Of a DNA stretch of 64,000 bases, positions 32,899 through 41,484 are shown piece after piece (position 1 is the first letter of the stretch; each line of letters starts with the position of its first letter). The stretch lies in NCBI RefSeq assembly GCF_042646425.1, contig NZ_JBHRTR010000009.1, positions 68,772 to 132,771 on the forward strand, in the 5' to 3' direction. Made by a program: the position numbers and the translations under genes. The DNA comes from Marinibaculum pumilum (GTDB lineage: Bacteria > Pseudomonadota > Alphaproteobacteria > Ferrovibrionales > Ferrovibrionaceae). The notes under the pieces are model-generated. The model was not told the DNA's origin. It searched no databases and saw only the letters and a program-made list of their open reading frames with translations.

Positions 32899-33548
32899 GG
32901 TCGCAGGATCGACGACAGGGCGGTCGGATCATCGACCACCTCGAACAGGTCGGCCGGCGGCGCCGGCGGCGCCTTCGCGGCTACCCGTCCCGGCCGGCCG
33001 ATGGTGAGGAAGCCGGCGAGCTGCACATGGTCGGGCAGGCCCAGCGCGGCGCGCAGGCCCGGCCGGCGCACCCGTTCGCCCGACAGCATGATGCCGGCAT
33101 AGCCCATCGCCTCCGCCGCCAGCAGGAAGCCCAGGATCGCGGCGCCGGTACTGGCATGCTGTTCCGGCAGGGGCACATCCGGGCGCCGCGGGTCCAGCGG
33201 TACCAGCACAGCCACCAGGCAGGGACCGGCGGCGATCTTCTCGCGCTCGCGCTGCAGCCTTTCCGGCCCGGCAGCAGGGTCATCCGCGGCCAGGGCGTCG
33301 GCGCAGGCCGCGCCCAGCGCGGCCCGTGCGGCGCCCTCCACCAGGCGGAAGCGCCAGGGGCGCAGGCCGCCATGGTCCGGCGCCCGTGCCGCCGCCTGTG
33401 CCATCAGGCGCAGTTCATCGGGCCCGGGGCCGGGCGGCAGCAGCCGCCGCGGCGACACGGAGCGCCGTCCCAGCAGGGCGCGCAGCACCGCCGCACCCTT
33501 GGGCTGCGGCGGGACGGGCAGGGCGGCCAGGGGGTCGGTCTCGTCCAT
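32895..33548 (-). CDS. Nitroreductase family protein
   Basis: A 217-residue FMN-dependent oxidoreductase. The family signature RRSVSPRRLLPPGPGPDELRLM is followed by AARAPDHGGLRPWRFRLVEG, and the C-half has STGAAILGFLLAAEAMGYAGIMLSG; this resembles the YdjA/small nitroreductase branch. ATG 33548 is preferred; a Met seven residues upstream is possible. It is coupled to the O-methyltransferase, suggesting that both act on an aromatic compound (inference). Confidence 0.88.
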   Translation of the reverse strand: MDETDPLAALPVPPQPKGAAVLRALLGRRSVSPRRLLPPGPGPDELRLMAQAAARAPDHGGLRPWRFRLVEGAARAALGAACADALAADDPAAGPERLQREREKIAAGPCLVAVLVPLDPRRPDVPLPEQHASTGAAILGFLLAAEAMGYAGIMLSGERVRRPGLRAALGLPDHVQLAGFLTIGRPGRVAAKAPPAPPADLFEVVDDPTALSSILRP

Positions 33549-33589
33549 GGCGGGTCGTTCCGGAGGCAATTGGTTCCGGGCCGCCGCCG

Positions 33590-34711
33590 TCAGATATCGG
33601 CCAGGCTGCGCCCGTTCTCGCTGTCGAACAGGTGCAGCATGCCGGCCTCGGCGCGCAAGGGCAGGCGGTCACCTTCCGCCACCCGGGCCTGGCCGGGCAG
33701 GCGGACGGTGACGATCCCGGCACCGCCCTCGCCCTGCGGCGGCACCTCCGTGGCGCCCGCTTCCGCGATCCGGCCATGCGCCAGGGTGTCGGCGCCCAGG
33801 GTCTCGACGACCTGGACGGCGAGATGGAAGTCCTGCGCGCCTTCCGCCACCGGCGCCAGATGCTCCGGCCGGATGCCCAGGGTCAGCGGCCGCCCGGCAT
33901 GAGGGGAGAGCTGGCCATTTCCGCCGCGCAGCCGCGGCCCCTGGTCCAGCGCCACCCCGCTGCCGTCGCCATCGACCCGGCCGGGCAGGAAGTTCATCGA
34001 AGGCGAGCCGATGAAGCCGGCGACGAACATCGTCGCCGGATGCTCGTACAGGGTCAGCGGCGTGTCGATCTGTTCCGCCACCCCCTGGTTCATCACCACC
34101 AGCCGGTCCGCCAGGGTCATCGCCTCCACCTGGTCGTGGGTGACGTAGAGGGAGGTGATGCCGAGCGAGCGCTGCAGCCGCTTGATCTCCAGCCGCATCT
34201 GCACCCGCAGCTTGGCGTCCAGGTTCGACAGCGGTTCGTCGAACAGGAAGGCCGACGGGTTGCGCACGATGGCGCGGCCCATCGCCACCCGCTGGCGCTG
34301 CCCGCCGGAGAGCTGCCGGGGTTTCCGCTCCAGCAGCCCGCCCAGTTCCAGCAGCCGGGCGGCATTCTCCACCCGCTCGCGGATCTCCGCCTTCGGCCGG
34401 CCGGCGATCTTCAGGCCATAGGCCATGTTGTCGAAGACGCTCATATGCGGATAGAGGGCGTAGTTCTGGAACACCATCGCGATGTCCCGGTCCTTCGGCT
34501 CCAGCCGGTTGACGACCCGGCCGCCGATCGCGATCTCGCCTTCGGTGATCGCCTCCAGCCCGGCGACCATGCGCAGCAGGGTCGACTTGCCGCAGCCCGA
34601 CGGGCCGACGATCACGATCAACTCGCCATCGGCGATGTCGATGGACACGCCGTGGATCACGGCGACCTCGCCGTAGCTCTTGTGCACGTCCCTGATGGCG
34701 ATCTCGGCCAT
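33590..34711 (-). CDS. ugpC: ABC transporter ATP-binding protein UgpC (sn-glycerol-3-phosphate import)
   Basis: A 373-residue ABC ATPase of the MalK/UgpC class. Walker A is GPSGCGKST, the signature is LSGGQRQRVAMGRA, Walker B with SAFLFDEPLSNLD and the H-loop YVTHDQVEAM follow. The C-terminal about 130 residues are the OB-fold (TOBE) regulatory region typical of sugar importers. It would power the UgpAE permease. It is the last gene of the ugpB-A-E-C run, the same order as in E. coli. The assignment as ugp rests mainly on the neighbouring binding protein. Confidence 0.9.
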   Translation of the reverse strand: MAEIAIRDVHKSYGEVAVIHGVSIDIADGELIVIVGPSGCGKSTLLRMVAGLEAITEGEIAIGGRVVNRLEPKDRDIAMVFQNYALYPHMSVFDNMAYGLKIAGRPKAEIRERVENAARLLELGGLLERKPRQLSGGQRQRVAMGRAIVRNPSAFLFDEPLSNLDAKLRVQMRLEIKRLQRSLGITSLYVTHDQVEAMTLADRLVVMNQGVAEQIDTPLTLYEHPATMFVAGFIGSPSMNFLPGRVDGDGSGVALDQGPRLRGGNGQLSPHAGRPLTLGIRPEHLAPVAEGAQDFHLAVQVVETLGADTLAHGRIAEAGATEVPPQGEGGAGIVTVRLPGQARVAEGDRLPLRAEAGMLHLFDSENGRSLADI

Positions 34712-34771
34712 GCGCCTATCCCGTCACTGTGGTTGGGGCCTGTCGACTCTGGTTTGGCCGGCGATTGCCGG

Positions 34772-35620
34772 CTACTTCTCGGTCTCCACCAGGCCCTTCA
34801 CGAACAGCCGCTGCATCACCAGGACCACCACCACCGGCGGCAGCAGGGCCAGGGTCGCGGTGGCCATCACCAGCTGCCAGTAGGGCTGCGTGTCGGCGAC
34901 GTTCACCATGCGCTGGATGCCCATGACGATGGTGCTGTAGTCCGGGTCGGTGGTGATCAGCAGCGGCCAGAGGTACTGGTTCCAGCCGTAGATGAACATG
35001 ATCACGAAGATCGCGGCGATGTTCGTGCGCGACAGCGGGATCAGGATGTCGAGGAAGAAGCGGAACGGGCTGGCGCCGTCGATCCGTGCCGCCTCGGTCA
35101 GCTCGTCCGGCACGGTCAGGAAGAACTGCCGGAACAGGAAGGTGGCGGTGGCAGATGCGATCAGCGGGATCGACAGGCCGCCATAGCTGTTCAGCATGTC
35201 GAGGTTGGCCACCACTTCGAAGGTGGGGAGGATCCGCACCTCCACCGGCAGCATCAGGGTCATGAAGATGATCCAGAAGCAGAGCATCCGGAACGGGAAG
35301 CGGAAATAGACCACCGCGAAGGCCGACAGCAGCGAGATCGCGATCTTGCCGATGGCGATTGCCAGCGCCATCACCAGGGAGTTCGCCATCATCAGGCTGA
35401 CCGGCACGGCGCCAGCCTGTTCCACTCCGCTGCCCAGGATCTGGGAATAGTTCGCAACGAACTGGTCGCCTGGCAGCAGCGGCAGCACCCCGGCGATCAG
35501 GGCGCGCCCCTCATGGGTTGAGGCGACGAAGGCGATCCAGATCGGGAAGGCCACCAGCGCCACGCCCGAGAGCAGCAGCGCATGCCGCAGGATCGTCAGC
35601 CAGGGCCTGTTCTCTACCAT
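34772..35620 (-). CDS. ugpE: ABC transporter permease UgpE
   Basis: A 282-residue inner-membrane permease with about six helices. The EAA loop that docks onto the ATPase reads ELTEAARIDGASPFRFFLDILIPLSR. The N-terminus ENRPWLTILRHALLLSGVALVAFPIWIAF carries the first helix. It forms a heterodimer with UgpA. It begins 13 bp after ugpA and precedes ugpC by 60 bp. Confidence 0.92.
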   Translation of the reverse strand: MVENRPWLTILRHALLLSGVALVAFPIWIAFVASTHEGRALIAGVLPLLPGDQFVANYSQILGSGVEQAGAVPVSLMMANSLVMALAIAIGKIAISLLSAFAVVYFRFPFRMLCFWIIFMTLMLPVEVRILPTFEVVANLDMLNSYGGLSIPLIASATATFLFRQFFLTVPDELTEAARIDGASPFRFFLDILIPLSRTNIAAIFVIMFIYGWNQYLWPLLITTDPDYSTIVMGIQRMVNVADTQPYWQLVMATATLALLPPVVVVLVMQRLFVKGLVETEK

Positions 35621-35633
35621 CGCCGGACCCTCC

Positions 35634-36515
35634 CTAGTACTGCACGCGGCGTTCGATGAAGCGGAACTGCACGGCGGTCAGCAGCGCCACGATCAGCATC
35701 AGGATCACCGACTGCGCCGCCGAAGAGCCCAGGTTGAGGCCGACGAATCCGTCGGAATAGACCTTGTAGACGAGGATCGTGGTCGCCTGGCCGGGGCCGC
35801 CCACGGTGGTGGCGTGGATGACGCCGAAGGTGTCGAAGAAGGCGTAGGCGATGTTCACCACGAACAGGAAGAAGGTGGTGGGCGAGAGCAGCGGGAAGAC
35901 GATGCTCCAGAAGCGCTTCCAGGGACCGGCGCCGTCGATCGCTGCCGCCTCGATCAGGGAGCGCGGGATCGCCTGCAGCCCGGCCAGGAAGAACAGGAAA
36001 TTGTAGCTGATCTGCTTCCAGGTGGCGGCGATGATCACCAGGATCATTGCGTCGGTGCCATCCAGCTGGTGGTTCCACTCATAGCCCAGGCCGCGCAGGA
36101 CATAGGTGAGAATGCCGACCGAGGGGTTGAACATGAACCACCACAACACGCCGGCGATCGCCGGTGCCACGGCGTAGGGCAGGATCAGGAAGGTCTTGTA
36201 GCCGGAAGACCCCTTGATCACCCGGTCCGCCATCACTGCCAGCAGCAGCGCAATGGCCAGGCCGAAGAAGGTCACCGCGGCGCTGAAGACGATCGTGACA
36301 TGGAAGGAATTCAGGTAGCTGGGGTCGGAGAACAGCCGCTCGAAGTTCTGCAGGCCGACGAACGAGGTGCGCAGCCCGAACGGGTCCTGACGCAGCACCG
36401 ACTGGTAGAGCGCCTGTGCCGCCGGCCAGATAAAGAACACCAGGGTGATCGCCAGCTGCGGCAGCAGCAGCGCCAGCGGGAAGGCGAAGCCCTTGAAGGT
36501 GACCTTTTTATGCAT
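35634..36515 (-). CDS. ugpA: ABC transporter permease UgpA
   Basis: A 293-residue permease. The sequence has VFFIWPAAQALYQSVLRQDPFG near the N-terminus and the EAA loop SLIEAAAIDGAGPWKRFWSIVFPLLS. It is membrane-embedded and pairs with UgpE. Its ATG (36515) lacks a clear ribosome-binding site. A stable intercistronic hairpin separates it from ugpB, which would favour lower permease than binding-protein synthesis. Confidence 0.92.
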   Translation of the reverse strand: MHKKVTFKGFAFPLALLLPQLAITLVFFIWPAAQALYQSVLRQDPFGLRTSFVGLQNFERLFSDPSYLNSFHVTIVFSAAVTFFGLAIALLLAVMADRVIKGSSGYKTFLILPYAVAPAIAGVLWWFMFNPSVGILTYVLRGLGYEWNHQLDGTDAMILVIIAATWKQISYNFLFFLAGLQAIPRSLIEAAAIDGAGPWKRFWSIVFPLLSPTTFFLFVVNIAYAFFDTFGVIHATTVGGPGQATTILVYKVYSDGFVGLNLGSSAAQSVILMLIVALLTAVQFRFIERRVQY

Positions 36516-36547
36516 CTGCGGATGACGTGTGGCGAGAGAGGCAGAGA

Positions 36548-36574
36548 GGGGGGCCGCCCGGCGGGCGGTCCCCC
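36548..36574. terminator. Intercistronic hairpin between ugpB and ugpA
   Basis: On the plus strand GGGGGG-CCGCCC-GGC-GGGCGG-T-CCCCC forms a long GC stem (one bulged base). It sits between the end of ugpB and the start of ugpA. Such structures stabilise the binding-protein transcript or partly terminate transcription in other binding-protein operons; there is no T-run. Confidence 0.5.
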
Positions 36575-36604
36575 TCCTGCCCTACTTGCCTGCCGCCTGC
36601 GCGG

Positions 36605-37927
36605 TCAGGAATTGTCGGACTGGAACTGGCGCAGCAGCTCGTTGCCGCGCTTCGCAGCATCGTCGAGCGCCGCGTCGGCCGGCTTGTTGCCGGTCCAGAC
36701 CTGCTCAAGCTCCTCGTTGATGATGTCGCGGATCTGCACGAAGTTGCCGAGCCGCAGCCCGCGGGAATTCTCCGTCGGGTTGTTCAGGGTCATCTGCTTG
36801 ATCGATACGTCGGTGCCAGGATTCTTGGTGTAGAAGCCCTGCGTCTGCGACAGCTCGTAGGCCGGCATCGTGATCGGCAGATAGCCGGTGTCCTGATGCC
36901 ACTTCGCCTGCACTTCCGGCCGGGACAGGTACTTGAAGAAGGCGGCGACCCCCCTGTAGTCCTCGTCCTCCTGGCCCTGCAGCACCCAAAGGGTGGCGCC
37001 GCCGATGATCGAGTTCTGCGGCGCACCCTGTACGTCGTCATAGTAGGGCAGCATCGCCACGCCGTAGGGGAACTCCACATTGGCGCCGACGCCGGCCTGG
37101 GCGGCGGAGGAGTTCATGTACATGGCGCATTCGCCCGTATAGAACAGCGGCGCCGAATCCGACCGGCGGCCGCCATACTTGAAGACGCCTTCGTCCTGCC
37201 ACTTCTTCATGTTGCCGATATGGCGCTTGTGCAGGTCGCTGTTGAAGCGGAACTCGGTGTCGATGCCCTCGAAGCCGTTCGCCTTGGTCGCGAAGGGCGT
37301 GTTGTGCAGGGCGGAGAAGTTCTCCAGCTGCACCCAGGACTGCCAGCCGGTGGTGAAGCCGCAGGGCGCGGCGCCGGAGGAGATGATCTTGCGCGACGCC
37401 TCGGCCAGCTCGTTCCAGGTCTTCGGCGGCATCTCCGGGTCCAGGCCGGCCTTCTTGAAGATGTCCTTGTTGTAGTACATCACCGGCGTGGAGCTGTTGA
37501 ACGGCATCGACAGCATGTTGCCGTCCGGATCGGCGTAGTAGCCGACCACCGCCGGCAGGTAGATCGACGGATCCCAGTCCACGCCGTGCTCCTGCATCAG
37601 CTGGTAGACCGGAAAGATGGCGCCCTCGGCGGCCATCATCGAGGCGGTGCCGACCTCGAACACCTGCACGATGTGCGGCTGCTCGCCGGCACGGAAGGCG
37701 GCGATCGCGCCCGTCATCGTCTCGGTGTAGTTGCCCTTGTAGACCGGGTTCACCTTGTAGTCGGACTGGCTGGCGTTGAAGCCCTCGGCGATCTCGTTGA
37801 CCCGCTCGCCGAGCTTGCCGCCCATCGCGTGCCACCAGTTCACCTCGACCTGCGCCGACGCGGCCCCGGAAAGGCCGGCCAGCGCGACAGCCGTGGCGGC
37901 GGCCAGGCTGATGCTCCTGAACGACAT
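36605..37927 (-). CDS. ugpB: sn-Glycerol-3-phosphate binding protein UgpB
   Basis: A 440-residue periplasmic solute-binding protein with a Sec signal (MSFRSISLAAATAVALAGL, cleavage near ASA-QVE). The mature start VNWWHAMGGKLGERVNEIAEGFN, and elements YKGNYTETMTGAIAAFRAG, PVMYYNKDIFKKAGLD and GECAMYMNSSA, match UgpB. It binds glycerol-3-phosphate or glycerophosphodiesters and delivers them to UgpAE. A good AAGGGG ribosome-binding site precedes the ATG. A Pho-box-like element upstream suggests induction by phosphate limitation. Confidence 0.93.
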   Translation of the reverse strand: MSFRSISLAAATAVALAGLSGAASAQVEVNWWHAMGGKLGERVNEIAEGFNASQSDYKVNPVYKGNYTETMTGAIAAFRAGEQPHIVQVFEVGTASMMAAEGAIFPVYQLMQEHGVDWDPSIYLPAVVGYYADPDGNMLSMPFNSSTPVMYYNKDIFKKAGLDPEMPPKTWNELAEASRKIISSGAAPCGFTTGWQSWVQLENFSALHNTPFATKANGFEGIDTEFRFNSDLHKRHIGNMKKWQDEGVFKYGGRRSDSAPLFYTGECAMYMNSSAAQAGVGANVEFPYGVAMLPYYDDVQGAPQNSIIGGATLWVLQGQEDEDYRGVAAFFKYLSRPEVQAKWHQDTGYLPITMPAYELSQTQGFYTKNPGTDVSIKQMTLNNPTENSRGLRLGNFVQIRDIINEELEQVWTGNKPADAALDDAAKRGNELLRQFQSDNS

Positions 37928-37942
37928 GGTTCCATTCCCCTT

Positions 37943-37955
37943 GTAAACGTTTCAC
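37943..37955. promoter_or_regulatory. LacI-type operator-like palindrome next to ugpB
   Basis: GTAAACGTTTCAC contains the perfect palindrome AAACGTTT and reads as a LacI-family-like site. It lies 16 bp before the ugpB start, beside the ribosome-binding site, where a bound repressor would block transcription. No LacI-family gene is present in the window. Confidence 0.4.
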
Positions 37956-38018
37956 TTCCCCGGCGCACGTCGCTCCTGGTTCCGGCAGCCGGGACGGAGC
38001 GCGCACATTAGCGACGGG

Positions 38019-38036
38019 CTGTGACTCTTCTGTTAC
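38019..38036. promoter_or_regulatory. Pho-box-like direct repeat
   Basis: CTGTGAC-TCTT-CTGTTAC are two 7-bp direct repeats separated by 4 bp, the architecture of PhoB sites (consensus half-site CTGTCAY). It lies about 90 bp upstream of ugpB; on the minus strand TAATGT follows at a -10-like distance. The ugp operon is PhoB-controlled in E. coli, which supports the reading. Orientation relative to ugpB is reversed compared with the usual site, so direction of activation is uncertain. Confidence 0.5.
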
Positions 38037-38245
38037 GGCCGCCATGCCCGCCGCAAACCGTGCCTGGGAGTATGTGGCCGGAGGCCGGATCGGGCAAACC
38101 GGCAGCTTCCGCGGCGCGGCATGAGCAATATCCGACCCGTCGGTCACTTTTGTCCTGTCGCACCTGCCCCGGCTTCCGCTAGGCTGGCCTCAGACAGATA
38201 CCGGCCGCGAATGGCCGGCCCGGCAGATCAGGGAGGATCGGGCAA

Positions 38246-39805
38246 ATGCGGATGAGCGAGACCATCAGCCGCGCCGTGCAGGTCAATGGGCGGGGCATTG
38301 CCACCGCCTTCAAGGGACGCAGGCGCAGCTGGGCGGAGGTGGCCGAACGGATCGCGCGTCTTGCGGCGGGGCTGCAGGCCGAGGGGCTGAAGAAGGGCGA
38401 CCGGGTGGCGATGTATGCGGTCAATTCCGACCGCTATTTCGAATATTTCTTCGCCGTGGCCTGGGCGGGCGGCGTGTTCGTGCCGATCAACATCCGGCTG
38501 GCGCCGCCGGAGGTGCAGTACTGGCTCGACGATTCCGGTTCCCGTTTCCTGTTCGTCGACGATGCCTTCCTGAAGGTGGTGCAGGGCCTGGCCGGCAAGC
38601 TCGCCAGCGTGGAGAAGGTGTTCTACGCAGGCGAGGCCGAGGTGCCAACCGGCATGGGCAGCTACGAGGGGCTGATCGAGGGCGCCTCACCCGCCGCGGC
38701 GGTGGAGACGGCGCCCGACGAGATGACGGCGATCTATTACACCGGCGGCACTACGGGCCGGTCGAAGGGCGTGATGCTGAGCCAGCGCAACCTGCTGCTG
38801 AATGCCCTGCAGACCATGGCCTGCATCGGCATGACGCCGGAGGACAATTACCTGCATGCCGCGCCGATGTTCCACATGGCCGACGGGGTGGGCAGCTTCT
38901 CCTGCGCATTGTTCGCGGCGCGCAATACCATCATCCCGCTGTTCGACCCGAAGCTGTTCATCGAGACGATGCAGGCGGAGAAGGTCAGCCATGCCCTGAT
39001 CGTGCCGACCATGGTCAACATGGTGCTGAACCATCCGGACCTGGAAGGCGCGGACCTGAGCAGCTGGCGGATCCTGATGTACGGTGCCTCGCCGATGCCG
39101 GAGGCGCTGATCGCGATGGCCCTGAAGAAGCTGCCGCATGTGCGGATGTGGCAGGCCTACGGCCAGACGGAGGCCGCGCCGGTGCTGACCCTGATGCCGC
39201 CGGACTACCACACCATGGAGGGGCCGCTGTCCGGCAAGCTGCGTGCGGCCGGCCGGGCGGTGCCGGGGCTGCAGGTGGCGATCCTGGATCCGGAGGACCG
39301 GGAGCTGCCGCGCGGCGAGGTCGGCCAGATCTGCGGCCGCGGCGACAATGTCATGATGGGCTACTGGAAGATGCCGGAGCAGACGGCGGAGACCCTGTCC
39401 AGCGGCTGGCTGCACACCGGCGATGGCGGCTATATGGACGAGGACGGCTTCGTCTTCGTCGTCGACCGGGTGAAGGACATGATCGTGTCCGGCGGCGAGA
39501 ACGTCTATTCTGCCGAGGTGGAGAACGCCGTGTACCAGCACCAGGCGGTGGCTGAATGCGCGGTGATCGGCATCCCCAGCGACCAGTGGGGCGAGCAGGT
39601 CCACGCCGTGGTCCGCTGCAAGGAGGGGCAGACGGTCGACGAGGCCGGCCTGATCGCCCATTGCAAGACCCTGATCGCCGGCTACAAGTGCCCGCGCAGC
39701 GTCAGCTTCGTGACCGAGCCGCTGCCGCTGTCGGGCGCCGGCAAGATCCTGAAGCGGGAACTGCGCGCCAGCTACTGGGAGGGGCAGGGGCGCCAGGTCA
39801 ACTGA
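38246..39805 (+). CDS. Fatty-acyl-CoA ligase (AMP-forming)
   Basis: A 519-residue ANL-family enzyme. The adenylation core motif is IYYTGGTTGRSKGVML, followed by WQAYGQTEAAPVLTLMPPDY, the hinge WLHTGDGGYMDEDGFVFVVDR and VSGGENVYSAEVE, with a C-terminal Lys in GAGKILKRELR. Such enzymes activate medium- or long-chain acids. A ribosome-binding site GGGAGGATC is present. The gene is followed by a terminator-like hairpin and appears monocistronic. Confidence 0.92.
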   Translation: MRMSETISRAVQVNGRGIATAFKGRRRSWAEVAERIARLAAGLQAEGLKKGDRVAMYAVNSDRYFEYFFAVAWAGGVFVPINIRLAPPEVQYWLDDSGSRFLFVDDAFLKVVQGLAGKLASVEKVFYAGEAEVPTGMGSYEGLIEGASPAAAVETAPDEMTAIYYTGGTTGRSKGVMLSQRNLLLNALQTMACIGMTPEDNYLHAAPMFHMADGVGSFSCALFAARNTIIPLFDPKLFIETMQAEKVSHALIVPTMVNMVLNHPDLEGADLSSWRILMYGASPMPEALIAMALKKLPHVRMWQAYGQTEAAPVLTLMPPDYHTMEGPLSGKLRAAGRAVPGLQVAILDPEDRELPRGEVGQICGRGDNVMMGYWKMPEQTAETLSSGWLHTGDGGYMDEDGFVFVVDRVKDMIVSGGENVYSAEVENAVYQHQAVAECAVIGIPSDQWGEQVHAVVRCKEGQTVDEAGLIAHCKTLIAGYKCPRSVSFVTEPLPLSGAGKILKRELRASYWEGQGRQVN

Positions 39806-39826
39806 AAGGCCGGGCGGAAAAAAGGG

Positions 39827-39873
39827 CGGGCGACCGGAGCCGGCACAGGTCCGAAGTCAGCTCCGGCCGCCCG
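39827..39873 (+). terminator. Terminator-like stem-loop after the acyl-CoA ligase gene
   Basis: CGGGCGACCGGAGC (39827-39840) pairs with GCTCCGGCCGCCCG (39860-39873), 13 of 14 positions complementary, with a 19-nt loop. It is 21 bp after the stop codon. No T-tract follows. Confidence 0.5.
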
Positions 39874-39977
39874 AGTGCCGCATAGCCCGCGGGGCTGGGC
39901 TTTTGCGGCGTACCGACCGGACGGTGGGGGTTGCGGGGGGGCACCGGCCCGGTCGATGGCAGAGGCGTCGGCGGCGG

Positions 39978-40052
39978 TCAGGCCATTCCCAGAACGCTGA
40001 GGACGGCCAGAACGACCACCACCACGCCGATAATGTAGAAAATGCTGTACAT
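39978..40052 (-). CDS. 24-residue single-span membrane peptide
   Basis: A short ORF encodes MYSIFYIIGVVVVVLAVLSV plus LGMA: almost entirely hydrophobic, a single transmembrane helix with an aromatic N-terminus. Peptides of this look recur as hypothetical proteins in alphaproteobacteria, from memory. It lies on the same strand as, and downstream of, the yqj-like membrane trio, with a hairpin between. A weak GGAACC-type ribosome-binding region precedes it. It is too short for normal gene calling; its hydrophobic design rather than database evidence supports it. Confidence 0.55.
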   Translation of the reverse strand: MYSIFYIIGVVVVVLAVLSVLGMA

Positions 40053-40078
40053 GGCGGGTCGGTTCCCGACGAAGTTCA

Positions 40079-40108
40079 CCGGGCCGGCCGATTTCTTGGC
40101 CGGCCCGG
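40079..40108. terminator. Strong GC hairpin between membrane trio and small peptide gene
   Basis: CCGGGCCGGCC-GATTTCTT-GGCCGGCCCGG is a perfect 11-bp stem, followed on the plus strand by CTTTTC. On the minus strand, the sense of the genes, it follows the DUF3618 gene. It may limit read-through into the 24-aa peptide gene. Confidence 0.6.
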
Positions 40109-40119
40109 CTTTTCTGCGA

Positions 40120-41019
40120 TCAGCTTGCGCTCGACCCGGCCGACTTGCCGTTGCCGGCGGCCTTGGCACCCGCCTTGGCGGAGCTGCCGCCCGACGCCTT
40201 GGCCGGGGCGGCCGAGCCGGCCTTCCCGCTCTCATCGCCGACCTGCGCATGCAGCCGATCGGTCAGGGCATGGCTGGCATCCGTCACCCGCTCGGTGCCC
40301 TGGCGGACGGCCGTGGCGGCGGTCTCGTCGGCATAATGCTCCGCCGCCTCGCGGTACGGACCGACATACTGCCGCTCCTTCCGGGTCGCGGGCAGCATCG
40401 CCCCGATCACCGCGCCGGCCACCAGGCCGAGCGCGCCGACCGCGAGCGGGTTGCGGTCGACGAACTCGCCGGTCGCATCCTTCGCGCGGATGCCGCGCAC
40501 CTTCGCCTCATGCGCCAGGTGACCGGCCTTGTCACGGGCCTGACGATAGCCGGCCTCGACCTCGCCGCGGGCAACCGCTGCGCGGTGACGGGCCTCATGG
40601 CCGGCCTCGGAGACGCCATGGCGGACGCGCTCCGCGACGGCGCCGACCTTGCCAGATGCGCTTCCGCTGCCGGCCTCGCCCGGCGCGGGCGGCAGGTCCG
40701 GATAGGTCATGCCGCCATAGTTCGGGCGCTCCCGATCATGGCCGTAGGCGCTCTCGGAGCGGCGCGAACCGCGGCTGGAGAACAACAGCCAGCCGACGCC
40801 GAGGCCGATCAGCGCCACCGGCACCGGGTTCTCGCGTACGGTGCGGGCGACGCCGCTGCCCAGCTGCGCGCCGGTCGTCTTCACATAGTCGATGGCCTCA
40901 CCGGCCATTTCGCCGGGGCCCAGCCGTTCCTGCAGCGTGTCCAGCTTCCGGCCCAGGCCTTCGCGGGTGCGCTGGATGTCGCGCTGGATCGCATCGGGGG
41001 TGTCGTACTTGTCGCTCAT
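40120..41019 (-). CDS. DUF3618-domain membrane-associated protein
   Basis: A 299-residue protein. The N-terminal about 60 residues (TPDAIQRDIQRTREGLGRKLDTLQERL) form the DUF3618 helical motif, followed by a transmembrane helix (NPVPVALIGLGVGWLLF). The middle is a charged, coiled-coil-prone segment, a second membrane helix follows (NPLAVGALGLVAGAVIGAML), and the C-terminus is an Ala/Gly/Ser/Lys-rich low-complexity tail. The family lies beside phage-holin-like YqjE and YqjD-type proteins, as here. A role in envelope stress is inference. The ATGA start overlaps the holin-like gene. Confidence 0.82.
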   Translation of the reverse strand: MSDKYDTPDAIQRDIQRTREGLGRKLDTLQERLGPGEMAGEAIDYVKTTGAQLGSGVARTVRENPVPVALIGLGVGWLLFSSRGSRRSESAYGHDRERPNYGGMTYPDLPPAPGEAGSGSASGKVGAVAERVRHGVSEAGHEARHRAAVARGEVEAGYRQARDKAGHLAHEAKVRGIRAKDATGEFVDRNPLAVGALGLVAGAVIGAMLPATRKERQYVGPYREAAEHYADETAATAVRQGTERVTDASHALTDRLHAQVGDESGKAGSAAPAKASGGSSAKAGAKAAGNGKSAGSSAS

Positions 41020-41471
41020 TGCATCTTCCTCATCAGCATCTCGGTGTCCTCGCGCACTTCGTTCACGGTGCGCCGGGGATAGGCGGCTTTGAGCCTGAGC
41101 TTGCGCTGCGCCAGCCAGACCAGCGCCAGCGCGGTGGCGGCCGTGGCCAGGGCCACGATGGTCGTCGCGAGCCAGGGCTCCCAAACCCGCGACAGCCCTG
41201 CGACCAGCGCCTGCAAAAGCAGCAGCAGGGAGCAGAAGCCGAGCAGCAGGCCGGTCGCCAGGATCACCAGCCCGGCCTGTATCCGCGCGAGTGCCTCCGC
41301 GGCCTCGGCGCGAGCCAGGCGCAGTTCCTGGCGCAGCAGGTCGCTGACATCGCCCAGCAGGTCGCCGAGCAGGCGGCTCAGGGAAAAGACCTCCGCCCCC
41401 AGGTCGCGCTGCGGCGGTGCCTCGGTGCCGGGGCCTTCCTCGTGCGGCATGCGGTTATCCGCCTGCGCCAT
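41016..41471 (-). CDS. Phage-holin-superfamily membrane protein (YqjE-like)
   Basis: A 151-residue protein with an N-terminal helix LSRLLGDLLGDVSDLLRQELRLARAEA and two transmembrane helices (GLVILATGLLLGFCSLLLLLQ and TIVALATAATALALVWLA). The layout matches the DUF1469/YqjE family, sometimes called phage holin family by homology. No phage genes surround it, so it is probably a chromosomal stress or membrane protein. It starts 14 bp downstream of the YqjD-like gene. Confidence 0.82.
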   Translation of the reverse strand: MAQADNRMPHEEGPGTEAPPQRDLGAEVFSLSRLLGDLLGDVSDLLRQELRLARAEAAEALARIQAGLVILATGLLLGFCSLLLLLQALVAGLSRVWEPWLATTIVALATAATALALVWLAQRKLRLKAAYPRRTVNEVREDTEMLMRKMQ

Positions 41472-41484
41472 GGTCAGCCGCCGC

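Larger units (their letters stand above)
37928..38245. other. Divergent control region between ugpB and the acyl-CoA ligase gene
   Basis: This 318-bp region between divergent genes has no coding character. It holds a LacI-type palindrome next to ugpB and a Pho-box-like direct repeat (both listed separately). GGGAGGATC, the ribosome-binding site of the acyl-CoA ligase gene, is at its right end. No clear sigma70 pair was identified. Confidence 0.6.

Noticed and set aside
41016..41471. Phage holin, suggesting a prophage
   Set aside because: The protein is the YqjE-type membrane protein that shares the holin family name. Neighbours are YqjD-like and DUF3618 genes and no phage structural genes exist.
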